From positions 113,979 to 177,978 of the forward strand of contig NZ_VFTC01000011.1 in the NCBI RefSeq assembly GCF_007003975.1: a stretch of 64,000 bases of DNA, read 5' to 3'. The notes beneath the pieces were generated by a model, which saw only the letters and a list, made by a program, of their open reading frames with translations, was not told the origin of the DNA and made no database searches. The stretch's first letter is position 1. Every line of letters begins with the position of its first letter. The translations under genes and the position numbers were made by a program. This document shows, in pieces, positions 16,153-26,344 of the stretch. Source of the stretch: Mesorhizobium sp. WSM4306. Lineage in GTDB: Bacteria; Pseudomonadota; Alphaproteobacteria; Rhizobiales; Rhizobiaceae.

Positions 16153-19100
16153 CTACGGCTTGAAGTTGGCCGTCGGATCCCTCTGCGGCTGTACCTGCGG
16201 CTGCTGCGTGCGGTTCGGCACGAACTGCTGAAGGATCCCCGGATTGAGCAACAGGCTCGGATCGAGCGATGGCTGTTGCCGGATGGCCCGACAGTTCGGA
16301 TACCGCCCAACCGTGCCTTCCGGGCAGCGCCGCCTGATCGGTTGGCACTGGCCGTTGATCATCACCGAGCCCGGGGCACATTCTTCCGGCCTCGGCTTGC
16401 GGCATGCGCCGTCGATCACCTGGGTGCCGCGCGGGCAGACGCACTCGCCGCGCTTGTTGTGGACCTGGCCGCGTATGTCGCACTGCTCCTGCACAGGCCG
16501 CTTCTGCCGGCAGGCACCGTCCCGCACCTCGGTTCCCCGCGGGCAGACGCAATCGCCATTGGCGTCATGGACCTGACCGCGGATGGTGCACTGCTCGGGC
16601 TTCGGCCGGATCGGGCGGCAGGCTCCATTGCGCACCTCGGTCCCGCGCGGGCAGACACAATCGCCATCCGCGTCATGAACCTGGCCGCGGATGGTGCACT
16701 GCTCTGGCTTCGGCCGGATCGGCCGGCAGGCTCCATTGCGCACCTCGGTGCCACGCGGGCAGACACAATCACCGTCGGCGTCATGAACCTGACCGCGTAT
16801 CGTGCACTGCTCGGGCTTCTGCTTGTCGCGCACGCAGGCATTTGCCTGTCGGTCGAGATGCGTGCCGTCCGGGCAGTAGCAGCCATTGCCGTCCGACGTC
16901 GGGACCGAGCCGGGGATGGTGCAGCCCGGCTTGTCGATCTTGACGCAGGCGCCGTTCTCGAGCTCGGTTCCGCGTGGGCAGACACAGCGTCCGTCCTCGG
17001 TGCGGATCTGGCCCTTGAGCAGCACGCAGGGCCTTGGCTTTGGCTCGATGATGACGCCACCGTCGGGCGAGCACTGGCCGTTGCGGAAGGTGGTGCCTTC
17101 CGGACACACGCACCGGCCGGCGTCGTTCATCACAAAGCCCGGCGAGCACTCTTTCTTCACCTCGCGTTTGATGGTGAAGGGATGGCACGCATAGGCCTTG
17201 CCGCGATCGCCCTGGATGTTGGTCAGATCGCCGGGCAGCACATCGCCGCCTTGCACCCTGGTATCGGGTGACAAGACGCCGACGCAGTTCTGGCCGCTGA
17301 CACTGCCCTGCAGATTGGCCAGTCGGCCGTCGTCGGGAAGGACCACGGTGACAGTGTGCACGTGGCTTTCCCCGGCGCCGAGCGTCAGGTTGGCGATGCA
17401 AGACAGAGGCAGCGTCGTCGGTTCCGGCGAGCAGCCGAAGGGCGGTTCGATCGAGGTGATCGCAACGCCTTCCAGGCGGCCGAGCCCGTCCACACCGATC
17501 GCATCGCCGATGCGGACCGGACCCGAGAATGGGGTCTGGCCGTCATTGGTGATGGTGATCTCGAACGAGCAGGGCTGTCCCGGCTGGCACTCGGCATCGC
17601 CGGTCTTCTTGACGCTGATGGCGGAGGTGCCGCCGCCCTTGGCGCAGGCCTGGCCGAACGGGTAGACGACGTCGTCTCCCGGAGCCGGGCCGTACGAGCC
17701 GCGTGCGCAGTTCTCGAACGCGCCATTGGCCGAGACCGTCACGTCGAAGTGCCGGCTGGTTCCGGGCGTCATCACGGCGCCGGGAATCTGGCATGACAGC
17801 GCGTTGGCCGGAACCGCGCCGCAGGCCCATTCCGCGCCGTCAGGGGTGACGGTCTGAATCTGGACCGGCGCGCCGCCCGATATCAGCGTGGCGGCGTCGC
17901 TAACCCGTACCGGACCGGTGGGGGCTGCGGTGCCGACACTGATGACGGTGATGCGGCAGGAAACCACCGCGGCACCGGCCAGCGAGCCGTTGCACACCTT
18001 GGTTATGCGCAAGGTTGGCTTGCCGCCATTGGGATGCCGGAAGCGTTCCTTGGCGCAAGCCTTGTTGTTGGTGAGGTCGACCTCACCGGGGACAGGCTTC
18101 AGCGCCGCGCAGTTTTCCACCGAGTCCGACTGGTAGCCGGCCGGCATCACCGCCTTGACGACGATCGGCGTCGAGGCGCCCGGCATCAGCACGATGCCGG
18201 CATTGTCGCAGCGGAACTGGCCGGGGCCGTTCGGTCCGCATGTCCAGGGCGGAGACGGGCCGAAGGTCGAAGAGGCCGGCGCGCCGCCCGGGTAATTGTC
18301 GATGACCGTCAGCGGCCCATTATAGGGGACGCTGCCATTGTTGATGATGTCGATCACGAAGTAGCAGATGCCGTCGGGCGTACAGACCGGAATGCGGGCA
18401 CGCTTCTTCAGGATCAGGTCGACCTTCTTGTCGACCGGCGGCCGGCAGTCCGGGTTGCGATCGCCACGCCGGCAGATCGGGATCGAGGCGCAGCCGCGAT
18501 CGTTCTGCTGGCTGCCGAACAGCGGCTTGCCGCTGGCGCCGTAGTTGTAGGTGGCGCAGTTGCGCAGCGCGCTGCCTTGCCAGCCTCCGGCCGGCTTGAA
18601 GCCGAGCTTGAGGTCGACAGAGGCGCCGGGATTGAGCGTGGTCACCGGGTAGGTGCAAGTCATCGGGGTCACGCCGGGCACGCAGACCCAGGGCGGATTG
18701 GGTCCTGAATCCAGCGTCGAGCCGGCCGGCAGCGTCACCTCGTCGAGCACGATCTTGCCGTGATACGGCCCGTCGCCGACATTGGTGACCCGGATGGTGA
18801 AGTCGCAGCCGCCGCCCATCGTGCAACGCGTCACGTCGGCGCGTTTCTCGACCTTGAGGTCGGGTTCCTTGTCCTTGGGTGGACATCTGAGGTCACGCGG
18901 GATGACGATGTCGATCGTCTGCGTGCAGCATAGGCCCCAACCCTCCTTCGGGCCGGCATAGGTCTCGATGCCGGTGACGATGAGGTGGATGACGTCGCCG
19001 GGCGATGCGCCGACGATCTTCCAGTTGAGCACGCCGCCGCCCGCCGGCACCAGCTGGGTGTCGGGGATGATGGTGATGCCGGGGGTCGTCGTCGACACCT

Positions 19101-19998
19101 GCACCCACTTGCCGCCCATCTCCGGGCCGACCGGCATGTGGTAGATGAAGGCGCCGCCGCCCGGTACGCAATCGACCGTGCCGCGCTCCACCTTGAAGCA
19201 TTCCCGGTCGGGAGGCGGAGGCCGCCTGTCGCAGTTGGTGAGGTCGATCCGGATCGAGGTCTTCACGCCGGTCTTGTAGTCGCCATCGTCTGGCTTGCCC
19301 GGATCCTGCGACGGGATGATGGTCCCGGTGCCGGCTCCGTTTGTCACCTTGATCAGGCCCTGATTGTCGATGACCGCCGGCGACGGAAACGCCGCATGGT
19401 CGATCTTGGCGGTGATCTGGAAGTTGATGACGCGTTCATTGGCAGCGCCCGCGCCGTCGAGATCGGCGGCGGAGAGCCGGAAATCAGACACGGTTGCCGT
19501 ATCGTTCGGATCGGCCGAGGTGCTGATCGAAACGCCGGGCAGCGAGCCGCCCGCAGCGTCCGTGCCGTCGCCCGACACGTGAGCGCTGACGATCGACAGG
19601 CCGTGCGGAAGCTGGTCCTTGAACTCGATCTTGAGCTTCTTCAACAGGGCAATCATGCCCGGGTCGGCAAAGCTTTGCGCATCGCCGCGCAGGCCGAAGC
19701 TCAGGGAGTAGACGACATAGTCGCAGCCTCTCTGTGTGCCTTTCTTGGTGAAGAACGGCACGACCCGTTCCGGCCTCGGAGTGACGATTTTCGAATTGTC
19801 GAGGTCGAGCCGCAGTTCCGGAGTGATCGGGACGGCGTCTTCGGCGTGGCTTGCCACAGGGGTGAACATGGCGACCGCGATACCGGCCGCCATCAGCCAG
19901 CGCGCACCGCGCCTGGCGTATGACAGGGGTTTCATGATGGTCTCCATGACGGTTGATTGCGAGCTCGTCGCGGTCGGGGAAAGCATGAGATTTTTCAT
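16153..19998 (-). CDS. Large exported protein: DUF11-like domains plus Cys-rich tandem repeats
   Basis: This is a 1281-residue surface or secreted protein of unknown function. The signal peptide lies near residues 20-52 (RWLMAAGIAVAMFTPVASHA). Residues about 55-400 are beta-rich. Three to four DUF11/CARDB-like domains follow, with the repeated theme ITNDGQTPFSGPVRIGD and a CTYPVTTLNPGASVDLKL-like closing strand. From about residue 990 the protein becomes a chain of C-x12-C-x-C-x10-C modules, four of them near-identical 36-residue units. It ends in a Gln/Pro-rich tail. The start has a strong SD (GAGGAGGGGAAG). It lies 10 bases after the 653-residue gene and is surely co-transcribed with it. 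It may be a wall-spanning or adhesive protein. Confidence 0.85.
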   Translation of the reverse strand: MKNLMLSPTATSSQSTVMETIMKPLSYARRGARWLMAAGIAVAMFTPVASHAEDAVPITPELRLDLDNSKIVTPRPERVVPFFTKKGTQRGCDYVVYSLSFGLRGDAQSFADPGMIALLKKLKIEFKDQLPHGLSIVSAHVSGDGTDAAGGSLPGVSISTSADPNDTATVSDFRLSAADLDGAGAANERVINFQITAKIDHAAFPSPAVIDNQGLIKVTNGAGTGTIIPSQDPGKPDDGDYKTGVKTSIRIDLTNCDRRPPPPDRECFKVERGTVDCVPGGGAFIYHMPVGPEMGGKWVQVSTTTPGITIIPDTQLVPAGGGVLNWKIVGASPGDVIHLIVTGIETYAGPKEGWGLCCTQTIDIVIPRDLRCPPKDKEPDLKVEKRADVTRCTMGGGCDFTIRVTNVGDGPYHGKIVLDEVTLPAGSTLDSGPNPPWVCVPGVTPMTCTYPVTTLNPGASVDLKLGFKPAGGWQGSALRNCATYNYGASGKPLFGSQQNDRGCASIPICRRGDRNPDCRPPVDKKVDLILKKRARIPVCTPDGICYFVIDIINNGSVPYNGPLTVIDNYPGGAPASSTFGPSPPWTCGPNGPGQFRCDNAGIVLMPGASTPIVVKAVMPAGYQSDSVENCAALKPVPGEVDLTNNKACAKERFRHPNGGKPTLRITKVCNGSLAGAAVVSCRITVISVGTAAPTGPVRVSDAATLISGGAPVQIQTVTPDGAEWACGAVPANALSCQIPGAVMTPGTSRHFDVTVSANGAFENCARGSYGPAPGDDVVYPFGQACAKGGGTSAISVKKTGDAECQPGQPCSFEITITNDGQTPFSGPVRIGDAIGVDGLGRLEGVAITSIEPPFGCSPEPTTLPLSCIANLTLGAGESHVHTVTVVLPDDGRLANLQGSVSGQNCVGVLSPDTRVQGGDVLPGDLTNIQGDRGKAYACHPFTIKREVKKECSPGFVMNDAGRCVCPEGTTFRNGQCSPDGGVIIEPKPRPCVLLKGQIRTEDGRCVCPRGTELENGACVKIDKPGCTIPGSVPTSDGNGCYCPDGTHLDRQANACVRDKQKPEQCTIRGQVHDADGDCVCPRGTEVRNGACRPIRPKPEQCTIRGQVHDADGDCVCPRGTEVRNGACRPIRPKPEQCTIRGQVHDANGDCVCPRGTEVRDGACRQKRPVQEQCDIRGQVHNKRGECVCPRGTQVIDGACRKPRPEECAPGSVMINGQCQPIRRRCPEGTVGRYPNCRAIRQQPSLDPSLLLNPGILQQFVPNRTQQPQVQPQRDPTANFKP
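16381..16812 (-). repeat. 108-bp tandem repeats (about 4 copies) inside the large exported protein
   Basis: Equivalent bases recur at 16586, 16694 and 16802, exactly 108 apart, with a more divergent copy 108 bases to the left. Each copy encodes a 36-residue unit holding four Cys (C-x12-C-x-C-x10-C). The three central units differ at only a few bases, so copy number may vary between strains. Confidence 0.9.
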
Positions 19999-20008
19999 CT
20001 TCCCCTCC

Positions 20009-21970
20009 TCAACGTTCGCAGCTGACGGCTGGGGTTCTGAGCGGCAAAGTCATCTTGCAGCAAGGGTAGTAGCCACCCTTGTCCTTGTCGGACTGCCTGT
20101 AGAAGCAAAGTCCAACATCGACTCTGTCGCCCGGAGAATGGCCGGTGATGTCGATCGTGTAAGGCTTGCCGGGAGCATGCGACTGAGGTGATGTCACCCC
20201 GACGCCTGGCGTCCTGGACTGGGCCTTGATCGAATCGCCGCCGAAGCCGGCATGGTCATGGAGATAGAGGTCGGCCTGGAGGCCGCGAGGCGTGCAGTAG
20301 AACTGGACATCCTCGACATCGATGCACGGCGGCAGATCGCCGGGCGGTGGGAAATCAGGCGGATAGAAGGGCGGCAGGTAACCGCCGGGGATCTCTTCAT
20401 AGTAGCCGGCACGGCCTTCGCAGGGGTGCCAGACCTCGACGTCGCCGACATGGCCTTCCACTTCGGGGTCTTCGAAATAGCCGTCGAAATCGACGAACCA
20501 GGAGCCGAAGGGCGGCACGTTGGCCGGCTTGACCAGCGGCGTCGGCGTGATCTGCACGCCGTGCACGGCAAGCGGCCCGCCGGCGGCGAGCTGTTCGGCC
20601 AGTGTCGGGTTGTCGCGCAGTTTGTCGCCGGTGTTGACCAGCGTGTCGGTGCACACGCCTGTGTTGAGATTGCCTTCGGCGTCGTAGCCATATTGCAGGT
20701 CGAGGCCGCCGGCCGACTGCCGGTTGCCTTGCGGGAAGCCGACCGCATATTCCTGCGGCTCTTCCACCCATTCGGATTCCGTTGCCGGATCGTCGGGGTT
20801 TTCACGCCAGTAGCGGATGACCTCGCCTTTGCCGGAATCGGCGAACTGGCTGTAATCGTATCGGTTTTCCACCGGACCGCGCTGCGCCAGGTACATGAAG
20901 CCCTGGTTGTCGAAGGCGATATCGGTGACGGCGTAATCCTTGTCGGCCTTGACCGTCAGCTCCCAGCGCGGATCGCCGGCAAAGCTGCCGTCGCGGGCAA
21001 TGCCCACCGACCAGATCTCGGCCTCTTCACCGACCGAGTAGTAGACCCGGCCGCCATGATAGGCGACCGCCCAGACGCGGCGTTCATCCTGCGTGTAGCC
21101 CCAGGTATCGGGGTCTTCGCTATCGAAGGCGGCGCCCTGAATGTCCATCACCGCTCCGTCGTCGGCGACCGGTGCAAGCCCATGCGCCGGCCGTCCGGCA
21201 ACGCCGTGGTCGAATGTATCGATCAACGTGCCATTGGCGTCGAGGCGGTGGATGAGGCCGGTGTCTAGGTCGCTGGCGAAGAACTCGCGATGATTGCCGT
21301 CGAATGTGATGTCGCCGATGCCGGGACCGCTGTTGGTGTCGATGTCGGCAAATTTGGAGACAGAGCCGGTAATGCCGTCGATCTTCCAGATCGTGCCGGG
21401 ACCACCACCGTTTTCGGTGCCGAACTGGCCGTCCATGAAGACGGCGCCCGCCGTGCCACGGCGCTGCCGCTCGGGCCGGCCGTCGGAATCTTCGTCGGGG
21501 GTGACGATGCGGATGCCGTGCAGCGAGGTGGCGCCGGCATAGAGGTTGGGGATACCGGACGGGACGCCGTCGCGCACGCCGTCATCATAGGTGATGGCGA
21601 ACACCTGGCCGATCTGTTCGGCCGTCACCTCGAAAGGCGGTGGCGTATAGACGAGCTGGCCGGAGGCCGGTCCGCCCAGCGCCGAAACGTCGAAGACGCG
21701 CAAGGTGGCGCGCGTCGTATCGATGAAGGTTTCGTCGACCGGGTCGACCCCGGGCGGCAGCCCTTCTTCGAAATTGGGAATGACGGTGCCGGAGAATCCG
21801 GTCACCGCCATCGAGCCGGGATAGATGATCTGGGTTTCCTGCGCCCGGGCAACTGTGCCCAGCCAGAGCGTGGCGCTCAGCACCAGCGCAAGCAAACCGG
21901 CGGCCGGATGGAGCGAACGGCGCAAACCGCCGCTTGGAGATGGCATGGACGTGCCGCGATCGCAGGACAT
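20009..21970 (-). CDS. Exported beta-propeller-like protein of unknown function
   Basis: This is a 653-residue protein. A signal peptide spans about residues 10-43 (LLALVLSATLWLGTVARA). The body resembles an NHL/SMP-30-like propeller, with phrases such as GTIWKIDGITGSVSKFADI, GDITFDGNHREFFASDLD and VTDIAFDNQGFMYLAQRG. A Pro-rich hinge (YLPPFYPPDFPPPGDLPP) precedes a small C-terminal domain with paired Cys. The ATG at 21970 is preferred over a frame starting at 22246: it has GGGGAG just upstream and puts a signal peptide at the N-terminus, whereas the upstream 92 residues look non-coding. It is the first gene of the two-gene operon with the 1281-residue protein. Confidence 0.82.
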   Translation of the reverse strand: MSCDRGTSMPSPSGGLRRSLHPAAGLLALVLSATLWLGTVARAQETQIIYPGSMAVTGFSGTVIPNFEEGLPPGVDPVDETFIDTTRATLRVFDVSALGGPASGQLVYTPPPFEVTAEQIGQVFAITYDDGVRDGVPSGIPNLYAGATSLHGIRIVTPDEDSDGRPERQRRGTAGAVFMDGQFGTENGGGPGTIWKIDGITGSVSKFADIDTNSGPGIGDITFDGNHREFFASDLDTGLIHRLDANGTLIDTFDHGVAGRPAHGLAPVADDGAVMDIQGAAFDSEDPDTWGYTQDERRVWAVAYHGGRVYYSVGEEAEIWSVGIARDGSFAGDPRWELTVKADKDYAVTDIAFDNQGFMYLAQRGPVENRYDYSQFADSGKGEVIRYWRENPDDPATESEWVEEPQEYAVGFPQGNRQSAGGLDLQYGYDAEGNLNTGVCTDTLVNTGDKLRDNPTLAEQLAAGGPLAVHGVQITPTPLVKPANVPPFGSWFVDFDGYFEDPEVEGHVGDVEVWHPCEGRAGYYEEIPGGYLPPFYPPDFPPPGDLPPCIDVEDVQFYCTPRGLQADLYLHDHAGFGGDSIKAQSRTPGVGVTSPQSHAPGKPYTIDITGHSPGDRVDVGLCFYRQSDKDKGGYYPCCKMTLPLRTPAVSCER

Positions 21971-21972
21971 AA

Positions 21973-21995
21973 AACTCCCCCCGAAGTTTTCGGGA
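21973..21995 (-). promoter_or_regulatory. Hairpin overlapping the SD of the 653-residue gene
   Basis: In the mRNA, CTCCCGAA can pair with TTCGGG-GGGAG (three extra G bulged). The 3' arm includes the GGGGAG that serves as SD 4 bases before the ATG. The layout resembles the hairpin in front of the 652-residue gene, though this stem is imperfect. Confidence 0.5.
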
Positions 21996-22372
21996 GGAAC
22001 GTCCGGTCCGTCCGCGCGAATCAGGGCAAGGCGCGGCGTTCCGTCACGTTCGTCCCTGATCGAATTGTCTGCTTTCCTCATCCTCACGATACGCCTGCTC
22101 CTACGCAGGGTCAACGGAATCAGCCGAAAGCCCAGCGCATCGACCCCATCCCGAAGGCGGTGGTCGCGCTGAGCTTGCGTTGGTCCCGGAGACCGTGGAG
22201 CCTCTTGGGTCGTGGTCATGGGGGCATCCTTTCCGGCCCCGCACAATGCGGGCGCCTGAGCGTCAGTCGCAGGCGAGAGCGGAAAGGTTCATCGAAAACG
22301 GCGGCCGGGACTGTTTGCCATTTCACATAGGGGCGAACGACTTTATTTTTCAGGCAGATTGTCGGCGAATGA

Positions 22373-23308
<936 letters not shown>

Positions 23309-23318
23309 GCTGCTCCTT

Positions 23319-23423
23319 TACCTCCCCATGACGGGGGAGGTCGCCGCGAAACGGCGGGTGGCGGTGCATCACCCCACCCCGGACCTTCGGTCCGACCCTC
23401 TCCATCGAGGGGAGGGTAAAGAG
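23319..23423. repeat. Rhizobial intergenic palindromic element
   Basis: The gap between the hydrolase and the caiD-like gene is filled by nested inverted repeats: CCTCCCC/GGGGGAGG, GGACC-TTC-GGTCC and CCCTC/GAGGGG. This looks like the mosaic intergenic elements (RIME-like) common in rhizobia. It may form an RNA processing or stabilising structure inside the operon transcript. Confidence 0.65.
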
Positions 23424-23424
23424 G

Positions 23425-24207
23425 TTACTTCCCCTTCCACACCGGCTCGCGCTTCTCGGCGAATGCGCGAAAACCTTCCATATTGTCGTCTGACCCATAC
23501 AGCGCATCGACGGTCGCCAATTGCCGGCGGGTGACGCGGTTCATCGCGTCCTGGAAGGTCAGCGCTTCGGCCACCCTCGCCGTCTGCTTGATCGCGGCGA
23601 ACACCAGCGGCGGCCCGCTGGCCAGCAGCCTTGCGATCTCCCAGACGCGGTCTTCGAGCTTGTCCTTGGGCAGCACTTCGTTGACCAGGCCCCAGCGATG
23701 CGCTTCGGCGACATCCATCCAGCGGCCGGTGAGCAGAAGGTCCATGGCGACATGGTAGGGAATGCGCTTCGGCAGCTTGATTGTCGCAGCGTCGGCCAGC
23801 GTACCGGCGCGGATCTCGGGCAATGCGAAGGAGGAATGGTCGGAGGCGTAGATGAGGTCGCAGGATAGCGCCAGCTCGAAGCCGCCGCCTACCGCCATGC
23901 CGTTGACGCAGGCGATGACCGGCTTGTTCATGTCGCGCAACTCCTGCAGGCCGGCGAAACCGCCGACGCCATAGTCGCCATCGACCGCGTCGCCGCCGGC
24001 AGCGGCCTTCAAATCCCAGCCGGCGCTGAAGAACTTGTCGCCGGCGGTCTTGACGATGGCGACCCGCAGTTCCGGATCGTCGCGGAACGCCTTGAACGTT
24101 TCGCCCATCAGCCGCGAGGTCTTGAGGTCAATGGCATTGGCCTTCGGCCGGTCGAGCGTGACCTCGAGGATAGTGCCCTCGCGGCGGGTCGAAATGACGT
24201 CAGACAT
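23425..24207 (-). CDS. caiD: CaiD-like crotonobetainyl-CoA hydratase
   Basis: This 260-residue crotonase-fold enzyme hydrates an enoyl-CoA. It closely follows the E. coli carnitinyl-CoA dehydratase CaiD as I know it: LDRPKANAID near residue 18, KFFSAGWDLKAAA near 60, GGGFELALSCD near 108, SFALPEIRAG near 127, and the ending AFAEKREPVWKGK. In this operon it would add water to crotonobetainyl-CoA to give carnitinyl-CoA. The ATG at 24207 lies inside the end of the acyl-CoA synthetase gene (8-base overlap) and has an upstream GGAGA. The frame extends upstream without similarity. Confidence 0.9.
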   Translation of the reverse strand: MSDVISTRREGTILEVTLDRPKANAIDLKTSRLMGETFKAFRDDPELRVAIVKTAGDKFFSAGWDLKAAAGGDAVDGDYGVGGFAGLQELRDMNKPVIACVNGMAVGGGFELALSCDLIYASDHSSFALPEIRAGTLADAATIKLPKRIPYHVAMDLLLTGRWMDVAEAHRWGLVNEVLPKDKLEDRVWEIARLLASGPPLVFAAIKQTARVAEALTFQDAMNRVTRRQLATVDALYGSDDNMEGFRAFAEKREPVWKGK

Positions 24208-26284
24208 TCTTCTTGTCTCCCAGCACCAGCAGCGCGTCGGCGATCCAGGCACCCTTGCCCTCGGCGCAGACGATCAGCGGGTTGATGTCGAGTTCCTCGA
24301 TGTCGCCGGCGTTCTTCTGCACGAAGTCGGCAATGCCGGCGATCGCCTCGATGGCGGCCGCGACATCGGCTTTCGGCCGGCCACGATAGCCCTCGAGCAG
24401 CGGGAACAGCTTCAGGCGGCGCAACGCCGCCTCGATATCGTCGCGCGTCGCCGGCAGCATCAGCGTGACGCTGTCGCGCAACAGCTCTACCAGCACGCCG
24501 CCGGTGCCCAGCGTCATGACAGCGCCGAACATCGGGTCGCGGGTGAAGCCGACGATCAGTTCGGCGACGCCGTCGCGCACCATGCGCTCGACATAGAGGC
24601 CGGTGCCGAGGGGCAGGAGATCATGCGCCGCTGTGCTGACGGATTCGGCATCCCTCAGGTTCAGCCTGACAGCGCCGACTTCCGACTTGTGGGTGACGCC
24701 GAGCGCCTTCAGCGCCACCGGGAAGCCGAGCGCCATCGACGAGATGACGGCGTCGACCGCGTTGGCGGCGCGTTCGCCCTTCGGCACCGGCAGGCCTGCC
24801 TTGATCAGCCGCTCCTTGGCTTCGGCCTCGTCAGGCGTCACATGGCCGCCTTCGGCAGCGCCGGCAGCTGACGTGTCGATCGGCTGCGCCTGCGGCTCGG
24901 CCCAGGCCCAGCCGATGAAGGCTGCTGCGCCTGCGGCGTCCATGGCTTCGGAGATGCCGAACAACGGCACCATGCCGCGCGCCATCAGCTCGGCGGTGTA
25001 TTCCTCCGGCAGGTTCTCCGGCAGCGACGAGACGATCGCGCCATGCGCCTTGTTGGTCTTCAGCGCCGATTCGAAGGCGCGCAGCGTCGCCCACCAGTCG
25101 GTGACCGAGCAACGATCGGGGCGCGGAAAGTCGAGCACCAGCATGTTGAGGTCGAAACCGCCCGACACCATGGCGGTGAAGGTGGCGGTCATCGCCGGCT
25201 CGTTGTTCCAGATGAAGGTGTGGTAGTCCAACGGGTTGGCGACAGCGACCAGCGGCCCCAGCGTCGATTTGACATGGGCGCGATGCTTGCTGGTGAGCTC
25301 CGGGAAGTTGACCCAGCGGCCCTCGGCGCTGTCGGCCATCACCGAGGCTTCGCCGCCCGAACAGCTCATCGACGACAGCCGGTAGCCGGGCAGCGGCCCG
25401 GTGACATGCAGCAGCTTCAGCGCCTCGATGAAGGCGGGGATGGAATCGACACGCGCAATGCCGAGCCGCCGCAGGAAGGCGCCCGAGGCCGCATCCGAGC
25501 CGGCGAGTGAGGCGGTGTGCGAAACGGTCGCCTGCCGTGCCTGCTCGGAGCGGCCGACCTTCATGGCGATGATCGGCTTCTTCAGGTCGCGGGCTCGCGC
25601 GGCCAGCCGCTCGAAGCCGGCTACCGAATCGAAGGCCTCGATGTGCAGGCCGAGCGACGTCACGCGCTCGTCCTCGATCAGGCCGAGCGCCATTTCGGAC
25701 AGGCCGGTCTGCGCCTGGTTGCCGGCGGTCATCAGGAAAGCGATCGGCAGGCCGCGCTTCTGCATCGTCATGTTGATGGCGATATTGGACGACTGGGTGA
25801 TGATGGCGACGCCCTTTGCGCCTTCGGGCAGCCTGATGCCGCCATGCTGGTCGGGCCACAGCAACGCGCCGTCGGCATAGTTGATCAGCCCATAGCAGTT
25901 CGGGCCGATGATCGGCATCTGGCCGGCAGCTGCGACCAGTTCGGCCTGCAGCCGCTCGCCATCGTCATCATAAGCCTCGGTCTCGAGAAAACCGGCGGCA
26001 AAGCAGACGGCGCCGCCGGCGCCACGTTCGGCCAGCGCCTTGACCACCTCGATGGTCAAATGCCGGTTGACGCCGACAAAGGCAGCGTCGGGCGCACCGG
26101 GAAGGTCTGCAACAGAACGATAGGCCTTGCGACCGGCAACCTCGTCCTTGGTCGGATGCACCGGCCAGATCTCGCCGGCAAAGCCCATCTTGATCGATTG
26201 CGCGACGACGGCAGCGGCCTGCGCCCCGCCAAAAACGGCGATGGATTTTGGGCGCAGGAGACGTTCGAGTTTATGCATGGTCAT
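24200..26284 (-). CDS. Acyl-CoA synthetase (NDP-forming), probably for gamma-butyrobetaine
   Basis: This 694-residue protein has the two-part ADP-forming acyl-CoA synthetase build: CoA-binding and succinyl-CoA-ligase-like domains first (KSIAVFGGAQAAAVV), then an ATP-grasp domain (ALKALGVTHKSEVGAVRLNL and a C-terminal DIEELDINPLIVC). The phosphohistidine region is recognisable near residues 225-260. In this operon the natural role is activation of gamma-butyrobetaine or carnitine to its CoA thioester before the dehydrogenase and hydratase. Two in-frame ATGs (26284 and 26278) are possible; the SD is weak (GAAAAG). The exact acid is inferred from neighbours. Confidence 0.87.
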   Translation of the reverse strand: MTMHKLERLLRPKSIAVFGGAQAAAVVAQSIKMGFAGEIWPVHPTKDEVAGRKAYRSVADLPGAPDAAFVGVNRHLTIEVVKALAERGAGGAVCFAAGFLETEAYDDDGERLQAELVAAAGQMPIIGPNCYGLINYADGALLWPDQHGGIRLPEGAKGVAIITQSSNIAINMTMQKRGLPIAFLMTAGNQAQTGLSEMALGLIEDERVTSLGLHIEAFDSVAGFERLAARARDLKKPIIAMKVGRSEQARQATVSHTASLAGSDAASGAFLRRLGIARVDSIPAFIEALKLLHVTGPLPGYRLSSMSCSGGEASVMADSAEGRWVNFPELTSKHRAHVKSTLGPLVAVANPLDYHTFIWNNEPAMTATFTAMVSGGFDLNMLVLDFPRPDRCSVTDWWATLRAFESALKTNKAHGAIVSSLPENLPEEYTAELMARGMVPLFGISEAMDAAGAAAFIGWAWAEPQAQPIDTSAAGAAEGGHVTPDEAEAKERLIKAGLPVPKGERAANAVDAVISSMALGFPVALKALGVTHKSEVGAVRLNLRDAESVSTAAHDLLPLGTGLYVERMVRDGVAELIVGFTRDPMFGAVMTLGTGGVLVELLRDSVTLMLPATRDDIEAALRRLKLFPLLEGYRGRPKADVAAAIEAIAGIADFVQKNAGDIEELDINPLIVCAEGKGAWIADALLVLGDKKNV

Positions 26285-26295
26285 CTTTTCGTTTT

Positions 26296-26344
26296 GAGCG
26301 CGATCTCTTCCAAAACCGGATCCTGGTTTTGGCCATCATGCTCT
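26296..26344. repeat. Palindromic intergenic element, copy 1
   Basis: An imperfect palindrome between the acyl-CoA dehydrogenase and synthetase genes, with a GAGCGCGAT...ATCATGCTC outer stem and CCAAAACCGG/TGGTTTTGG inner stem. It belongs to a dispersed family also seen at 30205, 31295, 40951, 42659 and 49080. Confidence 0.65.

Noticed and set aside
15356..16552. 398-codon frame running opposite the RibD-like gene and over the terminator
   Set aside because: It crosses a strong bidirectional terminator and two real genes on both strands, and has low-complexity Arg/Ala/Pro composition.
16381..16812. 108-bp array as a possible CRISPR or minisatellite
   Set aside because: The period is a multiple of three, the frame stays open and each unit codes a regular four-Cys module, so it is a coding repeat.
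23309..23424. Repeats between hydrolase and caiD-like gene as a possible CRISPR
   Set aside because: The repeats are nested inverted repeats, not regularly spaced direct repeats with unique spacers.
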